A stretch of 64,000 nt of DNA from Cylindrospermum sp. FACHB-282 (GTDB lineage: Bacteria; Cyanobacteriota; Cyanobacteriia; Cyanobacteriales; Nostocaceae). Location of the stretch: contig NZ_JACJRJ010000002.1 of the NCBI RefSeq assembly GCF_014697195.1, positions 124,001 to 188,000 on the forward strand, read 5' to 3'. Both the position numbers and the translations under genes were made by a program. Below, piece after piece: positions 27,989 through 37,227 of the stretch. Under the pieces are notes generated by a model. That model saw only the letters and a list, made by a program, of their open reading frames with translations. It searched no databases and was not told where the DNA came from. Numbering within the stretch: position 1 is the first letter of the stretch; each line of letters begins with the position of its first letter.

Positions 27989-28172
27989 TTAGCTAACTTT
28001 TTTTAAAAGATAAGATGTTAGTGTCTTAAGTTTACCCAATTCATAATAAAGCATATGCGGAAAGCATGAATAAATTTAAAGTTCGTATTTGGCGCTTTAG
28101 TTTTGGCTACAAAAGGCAATTTAATACTGTTTTTATATTAATTAAGTCAACTTAGCTTAAGATAAGATCAAA

Positions 28173-30314
28173 GTGAAAGCAACTAACTTAAATACTCAAG
28201 TAGAGGAATCTATACGTGATTCACTTGCTGTCAAACAGGAGAATATCAATATTGTCATATTCCCTGATTGGTCACAATCAGAAGAGTCACTTATTTTAGA
28301 GTTAGAACAAGTGATAAAGGTGGTAGTAACTCATCCTGATAGTAAGCAAATGATGTTACTTATAGACATCAATGGCATTTTTGAAGATGATGCTAATTTT
28401 GTTTTATCTGCTGTAGTTATGAATCTGCTTATAGCAGAAAATTTGGATGTTACCGCAGGATGTGAAATTTCTCTGTTGGGTAACTTAGATGAAATCGAAT
28501 GGAAAGCTATTGTGTCTCGTATTCATGCTCGAATTATTCTAGAATATGAAAATTTGGAGGCGTTAAAATTTTCGTCGTTAGAGAATATTCCCACATATGA
28601 TCTGGCAGGGTTCAGCGCTGCGGCGTTGGGACAGTTAATTTTTGATTTAAGCAATAGACTATTCCTACAGAAGAGATGGCAAGATGCGATCGCACATTAT
28701 CAAAAACTTTTAGAACTTCAGCGAGGAGATGCAGACATTTATTGGCGGTTGAGTCAGTGTTATATAAATTTAAACCTGTTGGATGAATATTTCAGCACAC
28801 TACAGGAAGGAATTAAACTTTATCCACAAGCCGGCCAGTTGCATTTTTCCTTAATCATTGACTTGGGACGCAATGGATGCACTCAAGAAGCTATCACTAG
28901 CGCCGAAAAAGCTTGCCAATTCTTACCTGATGATTACACTTTTCAAATTCTCAAATATTTAACAGTTCCGACAATCTACCACAATCAAGAAGAAATTGCT
29001 TTTTATCGCCAGCGCTATACTCAAGGATTACAAGATTTAATTCAGCAAACATCTCTCAAAACCCCACAAGAGCAAAATAGTGCGTTAGCTGGTATTGGTC
29101 GGCTGACTAACTTTTACCTATCATATCAGGCACAAAATGATATAGATTTGCAGCGTCAATATGGCAAGTTAGTCCATGAAATTATGACGGCTAACTTTCC
29201 GCAATGGGTTGTGCCTTTATCTATGCCGAGGCTGAAGGATAATCAAAAAATTCGGATTGGTTATGCTTCAAATTACTTACATTCTTATAGTGGGACACTT
29301 TGGTTAACTGGCTGGTTGCGTTACTGCGATCGCCAAAATTTTGAAATTTATTGTTACTACACAGGAAATGAGCCTGATGCAGTTACTCAAGAATTTCAAA
29401 ATTACAGTGATGTCTTCCATCATATTCCTTATAATTTATCAGCAGCCTGTGAACAGATAATTGCTGATAAGCTGCACATTTTAGTTTTTCCCGAAATTGG
29501 TATGAACCCGCAAACGATGCAAATGGCTGGTTTGCGACTTGCACCTGTGCAATGTGTTGCTTGGGGACATCCGGTGACAACTGGTTTACCCACCATTGAT
29601 TACTTTTTATCGAGCGAATTAATGGAAGCAGAAAATGCTCAAGAACATTACTCAGAAAAATTAATCCGCTTACCTAATATTGGCGTTTCTTACCCCAAAC
29701 CATATATTCCCCCAGTCGTCAAGAACCGCTCGGATTTTCAGCTACTAGATGATTCAGTCATCTATTTATCCTGTCAAGCGCCTTTTAAATATTTACCGCA
29801 ATACGATTTTATTTTTGCAGAAATTGCTCTTCGTGTTCCTCAAGCTAAATTTGTATTTCTGCGTGGTACTTTATTAAAACCTCGTTTGCAGCATGCTTTT
29901 GCTGCTGTGGGACTAAATAGTGAGGATTACTGTGTATTTCTTAGCATTCCAGAACGGTTAGACTATCTGATGATTAACTTACTTTCAGATGTTTATCTGG
30001 ATACTTTCACCTGGTCTGGTGGGAATACTAGCTTAGAAGCGATCGCTTGTCATCTCCCCATCGTCACCTGTCCAGGGGAGTTTATGCGAGGTCGTCACAC
30101 TGATAGTTTCTTGAAAATGCTAGGAGTGACAGACACCATCGCTAAAAACGAAGCAGAATATATCGAAATCGCCGTTAAATTAGGACTAGACCCAGCTTGG
30201 AAGAGTAGTATTATCGAAAAAATGAGCCAAAATTGCGATCGCCTTTTTGACGACAAAGTCTGTGTTACCGGTCTCGAAGCCTTCTACAAACAAGTTGTTG
30301 AAACCAGTTCGTAG
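28173..30314 (+). CDS. TPR protein with GT41 (O-GlcNAc transferase/SPINDLY-like) domain
   Basis: A 713-aa protein with a GTG start. Residues about 22-140 repeat the module of the preceding gene (IVIFPDWSQSEESLILELEQVIKVV). TPR helices follow (about 155-300: QDAIAHYQKLLELQRGDADIYWRLSQ). The C-terminal half is a GT41-like catalytic domain (IRIGYASNYL, LAPVQCVAWGHPVTTGLPTIDYFLSS, YLDTFTWSGGNTSLEAIACHLPIVT). GT41 enzymes transfer GlcNAc or fucose to Ser/Thr of proteins. The last codons and stop lie in a palindrome shared with the convergent gene. The nearby pilin is a plausible acceptor, by inference. Confidence 0.88.
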   Translation: MKATNLNTQVEESIRDSLAVKQENINIVIFPDWSQSEESLILELEQVIKVVVTHPDSKQMMLLIDINGIFEDDANFVLSAVVMNLLIAENLDVTAGCEISLLGNLDEIEWKAIVSRIHARIILEYENLEALKFSSLENIPTYDLAGFSAAALGQLIFDLSNRLFLQKRWQDAIAHYQKLLELQRGDADIYWRLSQCYINLNLLDEYFSTLQEGIKLYPQAGQLHFSLIIDLGRNGCTQEAITSAEKACQFLPDDYTFQILKYLTVPTIYHNQEEIAFYRQRYTQGLQDLIQQTSLKTPQEQNSALAGIGRLTNFYLSYQAQNDIDLQRQYGKLVHEIMTANFPQWVVPLSMPRLKDNQKIRIGYASNYLHSYSGTLWLTGWLRYCDRQNFEIYCYYTGNEPDAVTQEFQNYSDVFHHIPYNLSAACEQIIADKLHILVFPEIGMNPQTMQMAGLRLAPVQCVAWGHPVTTGLPTIDYFLSSELMEAENAQEHYSEKLIRLPNIGVSYPKPYIPPVVKNRSDFQLLDDSVIYLSCQAPFKYLPQYDFIFAEIALRVPQAKFVFLRGTLLKPRLQHAFAAVGLNSEDYCVFLSIPERLDYLMINLLSDVYLDTFTWSGGNTSLEAIACHLPIVTCPGEFMRGRHTDSFLKMLGVTDTIAKNEAEYIEIAVKLGLDPAWKSSIIEKMSQNCDRLFDDKVCVTGLEAFYKQVVETSS

Positions 30315-30368
30315 TAAGCACGGAGAGTGCTTATCCAAAGATGAGGACTAAAGTCCTCACTACGAACT
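30306..30368. repeat. Palindromic element overlapping both stop codons of convergent genes
   Basis: An outer 10-bp perfect stem AGTTCGTAGT / ACTACGAACT encloses two hairpins, AAGCAC/GTGCTT and TGAGGACT-AA-AGTCCTCA. Each outer arm encodes the last codons AGT TCG TAG of one of the two convergent GT41 genes. A related AGGACTAAAGTCCT hairpin lies near 32630-32645. It probably also works as a bidirectional terminator. Confidence 0.75.
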
Positions 30369-32573
30369 TGAGAGTGTTTGCCACATTTGCTGATAGGCTT
30401 TCTCCATTTCACGGGTAAATTGTTTACCGTTCCAGAGGGGGGCTGTTTGTCTTGATTGTCGCAATTTCCAAGCAATTTGTTGTCTTAAAGCAGCATCTTT
30501 ACCCAAACGAATGCCCCATTCTATATACTCTCCATCTGTCCAAGCAAGACCTTCTGTTACACCTACATTCATCATCATGGTGTAGCTATTACGAGATACA
30601 AATTGTTCTCCAACTCTAGTTACTAAGGGAATATCCATCCAAAGTGTTTCTAGGGTTGTGGTTGCTCCGTTGTAGGGATAAGTATCTAGTACAACATCTG
30701 CAATTGCTAAATTAGCTCTGTGGACGGCTTCTGAGGGGTCTTGGGGTAAAAATCGCAGTCGGGAAGAATCTACACCCTCTTCTTCAGCTATTTTGTAGAA
30801 AAACTGTTTAATCGCTTCTTCGTCAGCGTCACCTTTAATTAAGAAGTAGCTATTTGGTACTTCTTTAATTATTCTCATTTGCCATTTTGTGGTTTCAGGA
30901 TGACGTTTATATGACCTTTGGCTACTGAGGTAAATGACAGCATCACTAGGAATATCTAAATCTTGACGACGTAGTGTAGGGATACCAACTTCAAAGCCAT
31001 CAACGGCTATATAAGTCTGGGGTAATCTCAATATTTTTTCTGTATAATAACCCTGGGCTGAATCTGGTAATACATAAGGGTCGGCAATAAAGTAATCAAT
31101 TGCAGGTATCCCAGAGGCATCCCAACCGAGCCAAGTTGCTTGAATTGGCGCTGGTTTGAGTGACATGACGGCACAACTAATATCTAGTGTGATGCTATCT
31201 AGGTCTATGAGAATATCAATGTCATCCTCATATATTTTTTCGGCAACTTCTAAAGCTGTTATGCCTAATTTATGTGCTTTATCGGCTTTATTTACATACC
31301 ATTGTTCAGCAAACTGATCTGCTGGATTATAGTTTATTAGATAGGTGCAAATTTCAAATTTATCACGGTTGTGATATTGAAATAACCAGCGTGCTAACCA
31401 GCCTACAGAATGCCGTCTCAAGGCATAGGATACATAGCCAATTTTTAACTTTTTCTGATAAGTTGCTGTTGGTCGATGATTAATGTTGCGTTGAGAATAA
31501 CGCTCAAATTGTTGATGATATATAGCTTGAATATTATTCTGGCAAATTTGCGCTAATTGATTATGAATTTTTCTAAAATCTGATGGTCTATCCTGAATGT
31601 GTGGTTTAGCAAATGATGGTGTTAATAAACTTAGCGTTCTTACTTCATCTAAGGTAAGTGGCTGGGATGTGATGAATTCTTGCTGCAAAGCTTCTAACTG
31701 TTGACTTGTTGAGCATATTTCTTGCCAACATCCACCAGCAGTCAGCAAACTGCACAAAATTAGATGAACAGCAAAAATTTTATCGGCTATTTCTGTAGAT
31801 AAGGAAAGACATAATTTTGCTGTCTCTATACCCTGAGAATAATTCTTAGCATTTTGATAAAAAATAGTTAAATGTCTTAATATTTCTAAGTTATTGGCAT
31901 CTAGGTTTAAATACAATTCTAAAATATGTGCTGCTGTTGCTGGTAGTTTAAAGATGTGACCAATTTTCATGACAGCAGGAAGTACATCAATGAAATATGG
32001 TGTATTAATCAGGTAAGGTAAGCAAGATTTTATGAAGTCTATAGATGATTGATTGAAGGGTGGAGTTTCAAGAATTTCCTGTAATAATTGCTGTAATAAC
32101 TCTAAATTTAAATCTACAAAGTTCTGAGAATTTAATAAATCTATGATTTCTAAATACCCTAATTCTATTTGTTCAAAATTATCTATTTTAAAGGAAAGTT
32201 GTAGAATTTTTAAGAGGTTATTGATATCGTAATTATTAATTTCTTTGATATGCTGACGAATTGCCCAAGCGAGAGAAAATTCTTCTAAATTTTCCCGTCT
32301 TTCTGATTCTAGTTGTAAAACTTGGGTTAGTTCTTGTGTATAAGTTGGAATATTTTCTTCTTCTAAATCTGCTAATGGCAGCATCCAAGTCATTTGCGCT
32401 TCTAGTTCTTTTTCTTGTAAAAGCAGCATTAAACCTAAATGCCAATAGTGGGAAATTATATCGGGTTCAGATGCTATTGCTTGCTCATACAATTTGGCAG
32501 CTTGCTCATATTCTCCTGCGATTAGATGTTGTTGCGCTGGGGTGAGTGTATTTGGATAAGTTTTGGTGTTCAT
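30360..32573 (-). CDS. TPR protein with GT41-like glycosyltransferase domain, next to pilin
   Basis: A 737-aa protein. The N-terminus has TPR helices (NTLTPAQQHLIAGEYEQAAKL, ASEPDIISHYWHLGLMLL) followed by a long helical region to about residue 370. The C-terminal GT41-like domain has LKIGYVSYALRRHSVGWLARWLF, PIQATWLGWDASGIPAIDYFIAD, VIYLSSQRSYKRHPETTKW and VLDTYPYNGATTTLETLWMDIPLVT, the UDP-sugar-binding pattern of SPINDLY/OGT-like enzymes. It lies 204 bp downstream of the type IV pilin gene on the same strand, separated by a strong terminator, so it probably needs read-through or its own promoter. Role as pilin glycosyltransferase is inferred from position. Confidence 0.87.
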   Translation of the reverse strand: MNTKTYPNTLTPAQQHLIAGEYEQAAKLYEQAIASEPDIISHYWHLGLMLLLQEKELEAQMTWMLPLADLEEENIPTYTQELTQVLQLESERRENLEEFSLAWAIRQHIKEINNYDINNLLKILQLSFKIDNFEQIELGYLEIIDLLNSQNFVDLNLELLQQLLQEILETPPFNQSSIDFIKSCLPYLINTPYFIDVLPAVMKIGHIFKLPATAAHILELYLNLDANNLEILRHLTIFYQNAKNYSQGIETAKLCLSLSTEIADKIFAVHLILCSLLTAGGCWQEICSTSQQLEALQQEFITSQPLTLDEVRTLSLLTPSFAKPHIQDRPSDFRKIHNQLAQICQNNIQAIYHQQFERYSQRNINHRPTATYQKKLKIGYVSYALRRHSVGWLARWLFQYHNRDKFEICTYLINYNPADQFAEQWYVNKADKAHKLGITALEVAEKIYEDDIDILIDLDSITLDISCAVMSLKPAPIQATWLGWDASGIPAIDYFIADPYVLPDSAQGYYTEKILRLPQTYIAVDGFEVGIPTLRRQDLDIPSDAVIYLSSQRSYKRHPETTKWQMRIIKEVPNSYFLIKGDADEEAIKQFFYKIAEEEGVDSSRLRFLPQDPSEAVHRANLAIADVVLDTYPYNGATTTLETLWMDIPLVTRVGEQFVSRNSYTMMMNVGVTEGLAWTDGEYIEWGIRLGKDAALRQQIAWKLRQSRQTAPLWNGKQFTREMEKAYQQMWQTLSSS

Positions 32574-32700
32574 AATTAGGTGTATATGATTAAATATAAA
32601 ATTTAACTTTTGTTTGTGGTGAGAGAGTAGGACTAAAGTCCTTACTACAAGCTTTATTTAAGCTAGCTTAATAGTATTAATAGCTTCAATAAATGATAAA

Positions 32701-32727
32701 ACAGGTGGGTATCATATACCCACCTGT
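32701..32727 (-). terminator. Intrinsic terminator of the pilin gene
   Basis: A perfect 12-bp stem ACAGGTGGGTAT / ATACCCACCTGT with a 3-nt loop lies 50 bp past the pilin stop codon. On the reverse strand it is followed by TTTATC, a short T-rich tract. Confidence 0.75.
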
Positions 32728-32777
32728 GAATACATTTACTAGCAACATTGTTGCCAGCCAAATAATTACATAAATGT

Positions 32778-33359
32778 TTACTTGATTGCTTTTTGGTTAG
32801 CACCGCAATCAACACTGGTGGGAGCACCCGCAGGTGTAGGTACTCCATCAGTCAGGAGAGCCCCATCACCCTGATCTACAGCATTGATAGTCTCGCATAA
32901 AACAGATAATGTGGTTGCCTCACCAGTTCCTCCACCTACTGTCTGTCCAACAACAACGCTACCAACATAGCCTTTCAAAACAGCAGGGTCAGCAGCCAAA
33001 GTTGTTGGTAGCGCTTTAATAGTCGCACCGTTTCCTGCAATAGCACCAAGATTGTAAACGTAGTTTTCTGTTTGTGTCTTGATGCCTAGTTGGAGTTGGG
33101 TGAAATTACTTTGATCAGTAACGAAGGATGGATTTTCTAAAATATAAGCTTGTTGAGCGCGGTTAACAGAACCTACGTAGGTTTTGGCTTCTGAGGCACG
33201 GGCTTTGTTAGCTTGGTTGAGGAAGGAAGGCAGAGCAATAGCGGATAAAATACCGATGATGATAATTACGACCAACAATTCGATTAGGGTGAAACCCTCT
33301 TCGTTCTTCTTCTTGTTGAGGATGTGTTGGATGAATTTGGCTTTAAGTTCAGTTTTCAT
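32778..33359 (-). CDS. pilA: Type IV pilin (PilA-like major pilin)
   Basis: A 193-aa prepilin. After a basic leader (MKTELKAKFIQHILNKKKNEEG) comes the PilD cleavage site G|FTLIELLVVIIIIGIL, with the conserved Glu at +5, then the hydrophobic N-terminal helix and ALPSFLNQANKARASEAKTY. The mature head ends with a disulfide pair candidate (LCETINA ... VDCGAN), as in pseudopilins and PilA. It should be assembled into pili for motility, adhesion or DNA uptake. Start ATG is preceded by AAGGA. A terminator follows. Neighbouring GT41 genes suggest that the pilin is glycosylated. Confidence 0.93.
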   Translation of the reverse strand: MKTELKAKFIQHILNKKKNEEGFTLIELLVVIIIIGILSAIALPSFLNQANKARASEAKTYVGSVNRAQQAYILENPSFVTDQSNFTQLQLGIKTQTENYVYNLGAIAGNGATIKALPTTLAADPAVLKGYVGSVVVGQTVGGGTGEATTLSVLCETINAVDQGDGALLTDGVPTPAGAPTSVDCGANQKAIK

Positions 33360-33837
33360 AGGATTTTTCCTTGATTTTGGGGGTGTGGGAGTGTTTCTCT
33401 CCTTCTAGAGATAACTTACCCACTTGCGATCGCTTTCATATCACCCCACCTACTTTTTTTTACCAAAGCTCAAATAAAATCTTCCTCGTGATATTAGTTT
33501 CGCTAAGGTATAATCCAAAACCCTTATCTATCAAGGATTTTATCCCTTTATTGTCGTTCTCCGCAGTCCAAAATCTTCAGATTGCTTTTGGTTAGCTTTG
33601 CCTGTGGCGCTCTCTAGGTTGATGGCAACTTGTTAAATCAGTATTAGCAGGGGCCTAGCAGCCAATATATTATTGATATTTTTTACCTGTTTTTCTCTGT
33701 GGCATTATATAGATAGGGAATCTGAGTTCGATAGTAGTTGTGTGTTCTCGAAGACGACGAACCCAGGCTGCTACATAGGATTTTCCTATGTCATACCAAC
33801 TGCGCGGACTAACTTCAAATCAAGGATTGTTATCTAT
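33360..33837. other. Upstream region of pilA
   Basis: About 480 bp between the 3' end of the Uma2 gene and the pilin start, both on the minus strand. I see no gene. One HIP1-like site lies near 33426. It must contain the pilin promoter, but no clear sigma-70 boxes stood out. Confidence 0.4.
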
Positions 33838-34398
33838 CTATTCAAATTCAGGTGGCCAGAGTTCTGATACTGCCAGTTCCCAGCCTGGGAGTAATTCTGG
33901 TAGTGTGAGTGTGTCGCCATTATGCAACACTGTTGGAGTTTGGTTTGGTCGGTAAACGGTTACTGTCAATTTGTCAGGGTCAATTAAGATACCAACTATA
34001 GACCCAAGTTGCAAGAATAGCTGAATTTTCTCTTCTAATGGTTTAATTCTGTCTGATTTGGACTTGACTTCAACCATCAGGTCTGGAAGCATCTCTACAA
34101 AGTCGCGCTTGGTCTTTTTAAGTCGGTCAGCTTTAACAAAAGACACGTCAGGGGCACGGAGGTTTCTTTTTTCTGAGTCTTCTATACTCGGCAAGATAAA
34201 TCCGGCGCTAGAACCAGTTACACGTCCTAGTCTACGTGACATTACCCAGATATTCAAGAAGGTAATTAGACGAGAGCCTATTTCTTCTGACTCGTAATCT
34301 GATGGCCCCATAACTATGATATTCCCTTCTATTAATTCCAGTTGCCATTCTGGATGCTCGGTTTGTAGTTGCTCTAGGTCTGTAATGGTGAGGGACAT
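33838..34398 (-). CDS. Uma2 family (DUF820) putative restriction-like endonuclease
   Basis: A 186-aa protein from the ATG at 34396-34398 (MSLTITDLEQLQTEHPEWQL). It has the PD-(D/E)XK-like pattern of Uma2 proteins: WQLELIEGNIIVMGPS, LRAPDVSFVKADRL, then DLMVEVKSKSDRI (E-x-K catalytic segment) and the terminal LPELLPGWELAVSELWP. These proteins occur in many copies in cyanobacteria; their biological function is unclear. Earlier in-frame starts extend it by 28 residues without family support. It lies between pilA and a MITE-bearing spacer. Confidence 0.88.
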   Translation of the reverse strand: MSLTITDLEQLQTEHPEWQLELIEGNIIVMGPSDYESEEIGSRLITFLNIWVMSRRLGRVTGSSAGFILPSIEDSEKRNLRAPDVSFVKADRLKKTKRDFVEMLPDLMVEVKSKSDRIKPLEEKIQLFLQLGSIVGILIDPDKLTVTVYRPNQTPTVLHNGDTLTLPELLPGWELAVSELWPPEFE

Positions 34399-34515
34399 AA
34401 TACACCAAAAAACACTTCTGTATTTATCATAAGTGTGAATGTAGAGACGTTGCATGGCGGTTTTCGATGGGGTGCAATACACTTTGACCTCTCTCCAAAC
34501 CTCTCTCCTAAGAGG

Positions 34516-34702
34516 CTACCGTGTACACACAAGTTATCCGATTCCCCAAAAGTCTTGAAAAACCTCAAAGAGTCCTGACGGACATCCCTCTCCTTGCTAA
34601 GGAGAGGGAAAGGTTCTACGTAGTAGAACGAGGGTGAGGTTTAATTTTCTGTATTCTCGCAACCATAAATTGCAGAGAGAGAGACTTGTGTGTACACCGT
34701 AA
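34516..34702. mobile_element. 187-bp MITE-like element with 9-bp target duplication
   Basis: The ends are inverted copies: CTACCGTGTACACACAAGTT on the left and the complement of TTACGGTGTACACACAAGTC on the right. CCTAAGAGG is duplicated exactly at both flanks (34507-34515 and 34703-34711). There is no ORF, so it must move with a transposase in trans. It sits inside another dispersed 'ctctctcc...ggagagagg' repeat that it split. A right-truncated copy lies at 49943. The remaining spacer up to 35097 contains similar repeat debris and a 33-bp palindrome, and no gene. Confidence 0.8.
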
Positions 34703-34984
34703 CCTAAGAGGAGAGAGGCTTTGAGGTTTGCTCCCCGAACCAGCAATAAAAGCTTTTCCTTTCCCCTCTCCTCGTAGGGGAGGGTTAGGGAGAGGTTGTT
34801 GGGGTTGGGGGTTAGGTCTTTATTGGACTCAACTGCAAACTGCTATGTGCCAATACAGTTTATTTAAGGGTTATGGTTGGGAATTTTAAGTGATGTAGAG
34901 ACGTTACATGTCGCGTCTCTATATCAGTTGATGGTCTTAAGTGAACGGTATTGCACTATATGCAGCGTCTCTGAACAATAAACA

Positions 34985-35017
34985 AGATTCCCGACTTCTT
35001 AGAGAAGTCGGGAATCT
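34985..35017. repeat. 33-bp dispersed palindrome, second copy
   Basis: AGATTCCCGACTTCT pairs perfectly with its complement around a TAG loop. It differs from the copy at 15947 by a compensatory change (CCC/GGG with T/A pair), which keeps the stem intact and suggests that RNA or DNA structure is conserved. Confidence 0.65.
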
Positions 35018-35097
35018 GAGCCTTTACGTACCGCTTTGCGCGATCGCATTTTGCTATGCTATATTAAACGTAGTCGTTATGAGTTTATATAATTGCC

Positions 35098-36468
35098 GTG
35101 ACTAACCCAACAGTAGAAAACTTGGTAATTATCGGTTCTGGGCCAGCAGGGTACACAGCTGCTATTTATGCTGGACGTGCTAATTTGAAACCTGTTGTTT
35201 TTGAAGGTTTCCAAGCGGGGGGTTTACCTGGTGGACAATTGATGACAACGACGGAAGTTGAGAACTTTCCGGGTTTTCCCCAAGGGATTACCGGGCCGGA
35301 TTTGATGGATAATATGAAGGCTCAGGCGGAGCGCTGGGGGGCTGAGTTATATACTGAAGATGTGATCTCTGTTGATTTGAGTCAGCGTCCTTTTACTATC
35401 CGCTCGGAAGAGAGAGAAGTTAAAGCCCACAGTTTGGTGATTGCTACTGGTGCAACGGCGAAGCGGTTGGGTTTACCCAGTGAACATGAGTTTTGGAGTC
35501 GGGGGATTTCTGCCTGTGCGATTTGCGATGGTGCGACACCAATTTTTCGCGGTGCTGAGTTGGCGGTGATTGGTGCTGGTGACTCGGCTGCGGAGGAGTC
35601 AATCTATCTTACGAAGTATGGCTCTAAGGTAAATTTGTTGGTACGCTCAGAGAAGATGCGGGCTTCTAAAGCGATGCAAGATCGGGTTTTGAGTAATCCC
35701 AAAATTCAGGTGCATTGGAATACTGAGGTTGTGGATGTGTTTGGTAATGGGCAAATGGCTGGGGTGAAAATTCGCGATCGCATCACCGGCACCCAAACCG
35801 AACTCCAAGCTAAGGGTTTATTTTATGCGATCGGTCACAGTCCCAATACAAATTTATTTAAGGGGCAAATAGAATTAGATGAGGTGGGTTACATTGCCAC
35901 TAAGCATGGTTCTGTAGAAACCAGTGTTGAAGGTGTTTTTGCCGCTGGCGATGTGCAAGATCATGAGTTTCGGCAAGCAATTACGGCTGCGGGTACTGGT
36001 TGTATGGCGGCGATGTTGGCAGAACGTTGGTTGTCTGCTAATGGTTTAATTCAAGAATTCCACCATCAGCCAGAAGCAGCAGTTAATGAATTAGCACCTC
36101 AGCCAGCAAAGAAAACTGAAGCCGAAGAAGCTGCTGGATTTGATTTGCAAGGGACGCGCCATTATGGGGGTTATGCGTTGCGGAAACTTTTCCACGATAG
36201 CGATCGCTTAATCTTGGTTAAATATATCTCTCCTGGTTGCGGCCCATGCCATACCCTGAAGCCAATTTTAAATAAAGTAGTGGATGAATTTGACGGCAAA
36301 ATTCACTTTGTAGAAATTGACATCGACAAAGACCGAGATATTGCCGAGAATGCTGGTGTGACAGGAACGCCGACGGTGCAATTGTTCAAAAATCAAGAAC
36401 TGTTGAAGGAAGTTAAAGGCGTGAAGCAAAAGAGCGAATATCGCCAGTTGATAGAGAGTAATATTTAG
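35098..36468 (+). CDS. trxB: NADPH-thioredoxin reductase with fused thioredoxin (NTRC)
   Basis: A 456-aa fusion with a GTG start. The reductase part (residues 1-320) has the FAD motif [18 protein letters not shown], the redox pair C140-AI-C143 in CAICDG, and the NADPH motif [14 protein letters not shown] linker of about 20 residues leads to a thioredoxin domain (about 350-456) with C381-GP-C384. The fusion is the NTRC type of plants and cyanobacteria, which reduces 2-Cys peroxiredoxin with NADPH and links redox state to metabolism. Its stop overlaps by four bases the stop of the convergent Uma2 gene. Confidence 0.97.
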   Translation: MTNPTVENLVIIGSGPAGYTAAIYAGRANLKPVVFEGFQAGGLPGGQLMTTTEVENFPGFPQGITGPDLMDNMKAQAERWGAELYTEDVISVDLSQRPFTIRSEEREVKAHSLVIATGATAKRLGLPSEHEFWSRGISACAICDGATPIFRGAELAVIGAGDSAAEESIYLTKYGSKVNLLVRSEKMRASKAMQDRVLSNPKIQVHWNTEVVDVFGNGQMAGVKIRDRITGTQTELQAKGLFYAIGHSPNTNLFKGQIELDEVGYIATKHGSVETSVEGVFAAGDVQDHEFRQAITAAGTGCMAAMLAERWLSANGLIQEFHHQPEAAVNELAPQPAKKTEAEEAAGFDLQGTRHYGGYALRKLFHDSDRLILVKYISPGCGPCHTLKPILNKVVDEFDGKIHFVEIDIDKDRDIAENAGVTGTPTVQLFKNQELLKEVKGVKQKSEYRQLIESNI

Positions 36469-37106
36469 CTATTCCCAGAAATTTGCTTTCTTACCCAAGC
36501 ACGAAAAGAACGGGTAGTTGCATTTTCCCCGTTCTTTTTGGCTTGGTGAATAAACCGGGGAATTTCCTGCACTGTTATCGGTGCAAAGGTCTGGCTAATT
36601 TGGGTTTCTGAATATTCACCTTCTAAAAGTGCGTAAATCCGCAAGGTAGTTCCGTTATATCGCCAAAATTCAGGGATAGCAAGGGCGGCATAAAGGCTCA
36701 ATTTGTCTATTTTTGATCTGGAGTATTCCACTTCTAGCACTAGGTCTGGGGGTGGATCAATTTCTAGGTCGATATTTTCTTTACCTCTAACCAAAGACTC
36801 ATTTTGGATGTAGTAGCTACTATCTGGCTCTCCCCCCCGTTGTAAGTCATCTCGCTTTAAGGTTAGGGAACCAGCACGTTTATACTCTAATCCCAACTCT
36901 TCACACAGCACAACCACAAAACCCTCAATCATCCGGTTGGAGTTTTCATGTGGCATTAGTGGTGTCATAATTTCTAAGAGTCCTGAGTCAAAGGTAAGCC
37001 GGTTGTTGCGATCGCATCCCATTTCTACCAACATGGTTTTAAATGTCTGCCAGCTAATATTTTGAAGCAAAGTTCTAGTTTCTGCTGGTATTACTTGTGT
37101 CACCAC
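36465..37106 (-). CDS. Uma2 family (DUF820) putative endonuclease
   Basis: A 213-aa protein with a GTG start preceded by AAGGAGG eight bases upstream. It has the Uma2 pattern: [69 protein letters not shown] (E-x-S/K segment) and [15 protein letters not shown]. It belongs to the subgroup with the '[11 protein letters not shown]' helix. It converges on the NTRC gene with a 4-bp overlap and is divergent from the ABC permease gene. The cellular role of the family is unknown. Confidence 0.88.
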   Translation of the reverse strand: MVTQVIPAETRTLLQNISWQTFKTMLVEMGCDRNNRLTFDSGLLEIMTPLMPHENSNRMIEGFVVVLCEELGLEYKRAGSLTLKRDDLQRGGEPDSSYYIQNESLVRGKENIDLEIDPPPDLVLEVEYSRSKIDKLSLYAALAIPEFWRYNGTTLRIYALLEGEYSETQISQTFAPITVQEIPRFIHQAKKNGENATTRSFRAWVRKQISGNS

Positions 37107-37227
37107 AGCAAGTCCCTCCTTGGGTGTGATCGGCTTGATTTTCGGTCATGTCTCCTTAAGGAGCAGTACTTCACCACGCAATATGTACAATGGTCAGCGT
37201 ATCTTGTTCTAAGCTGGCGATCGCATA

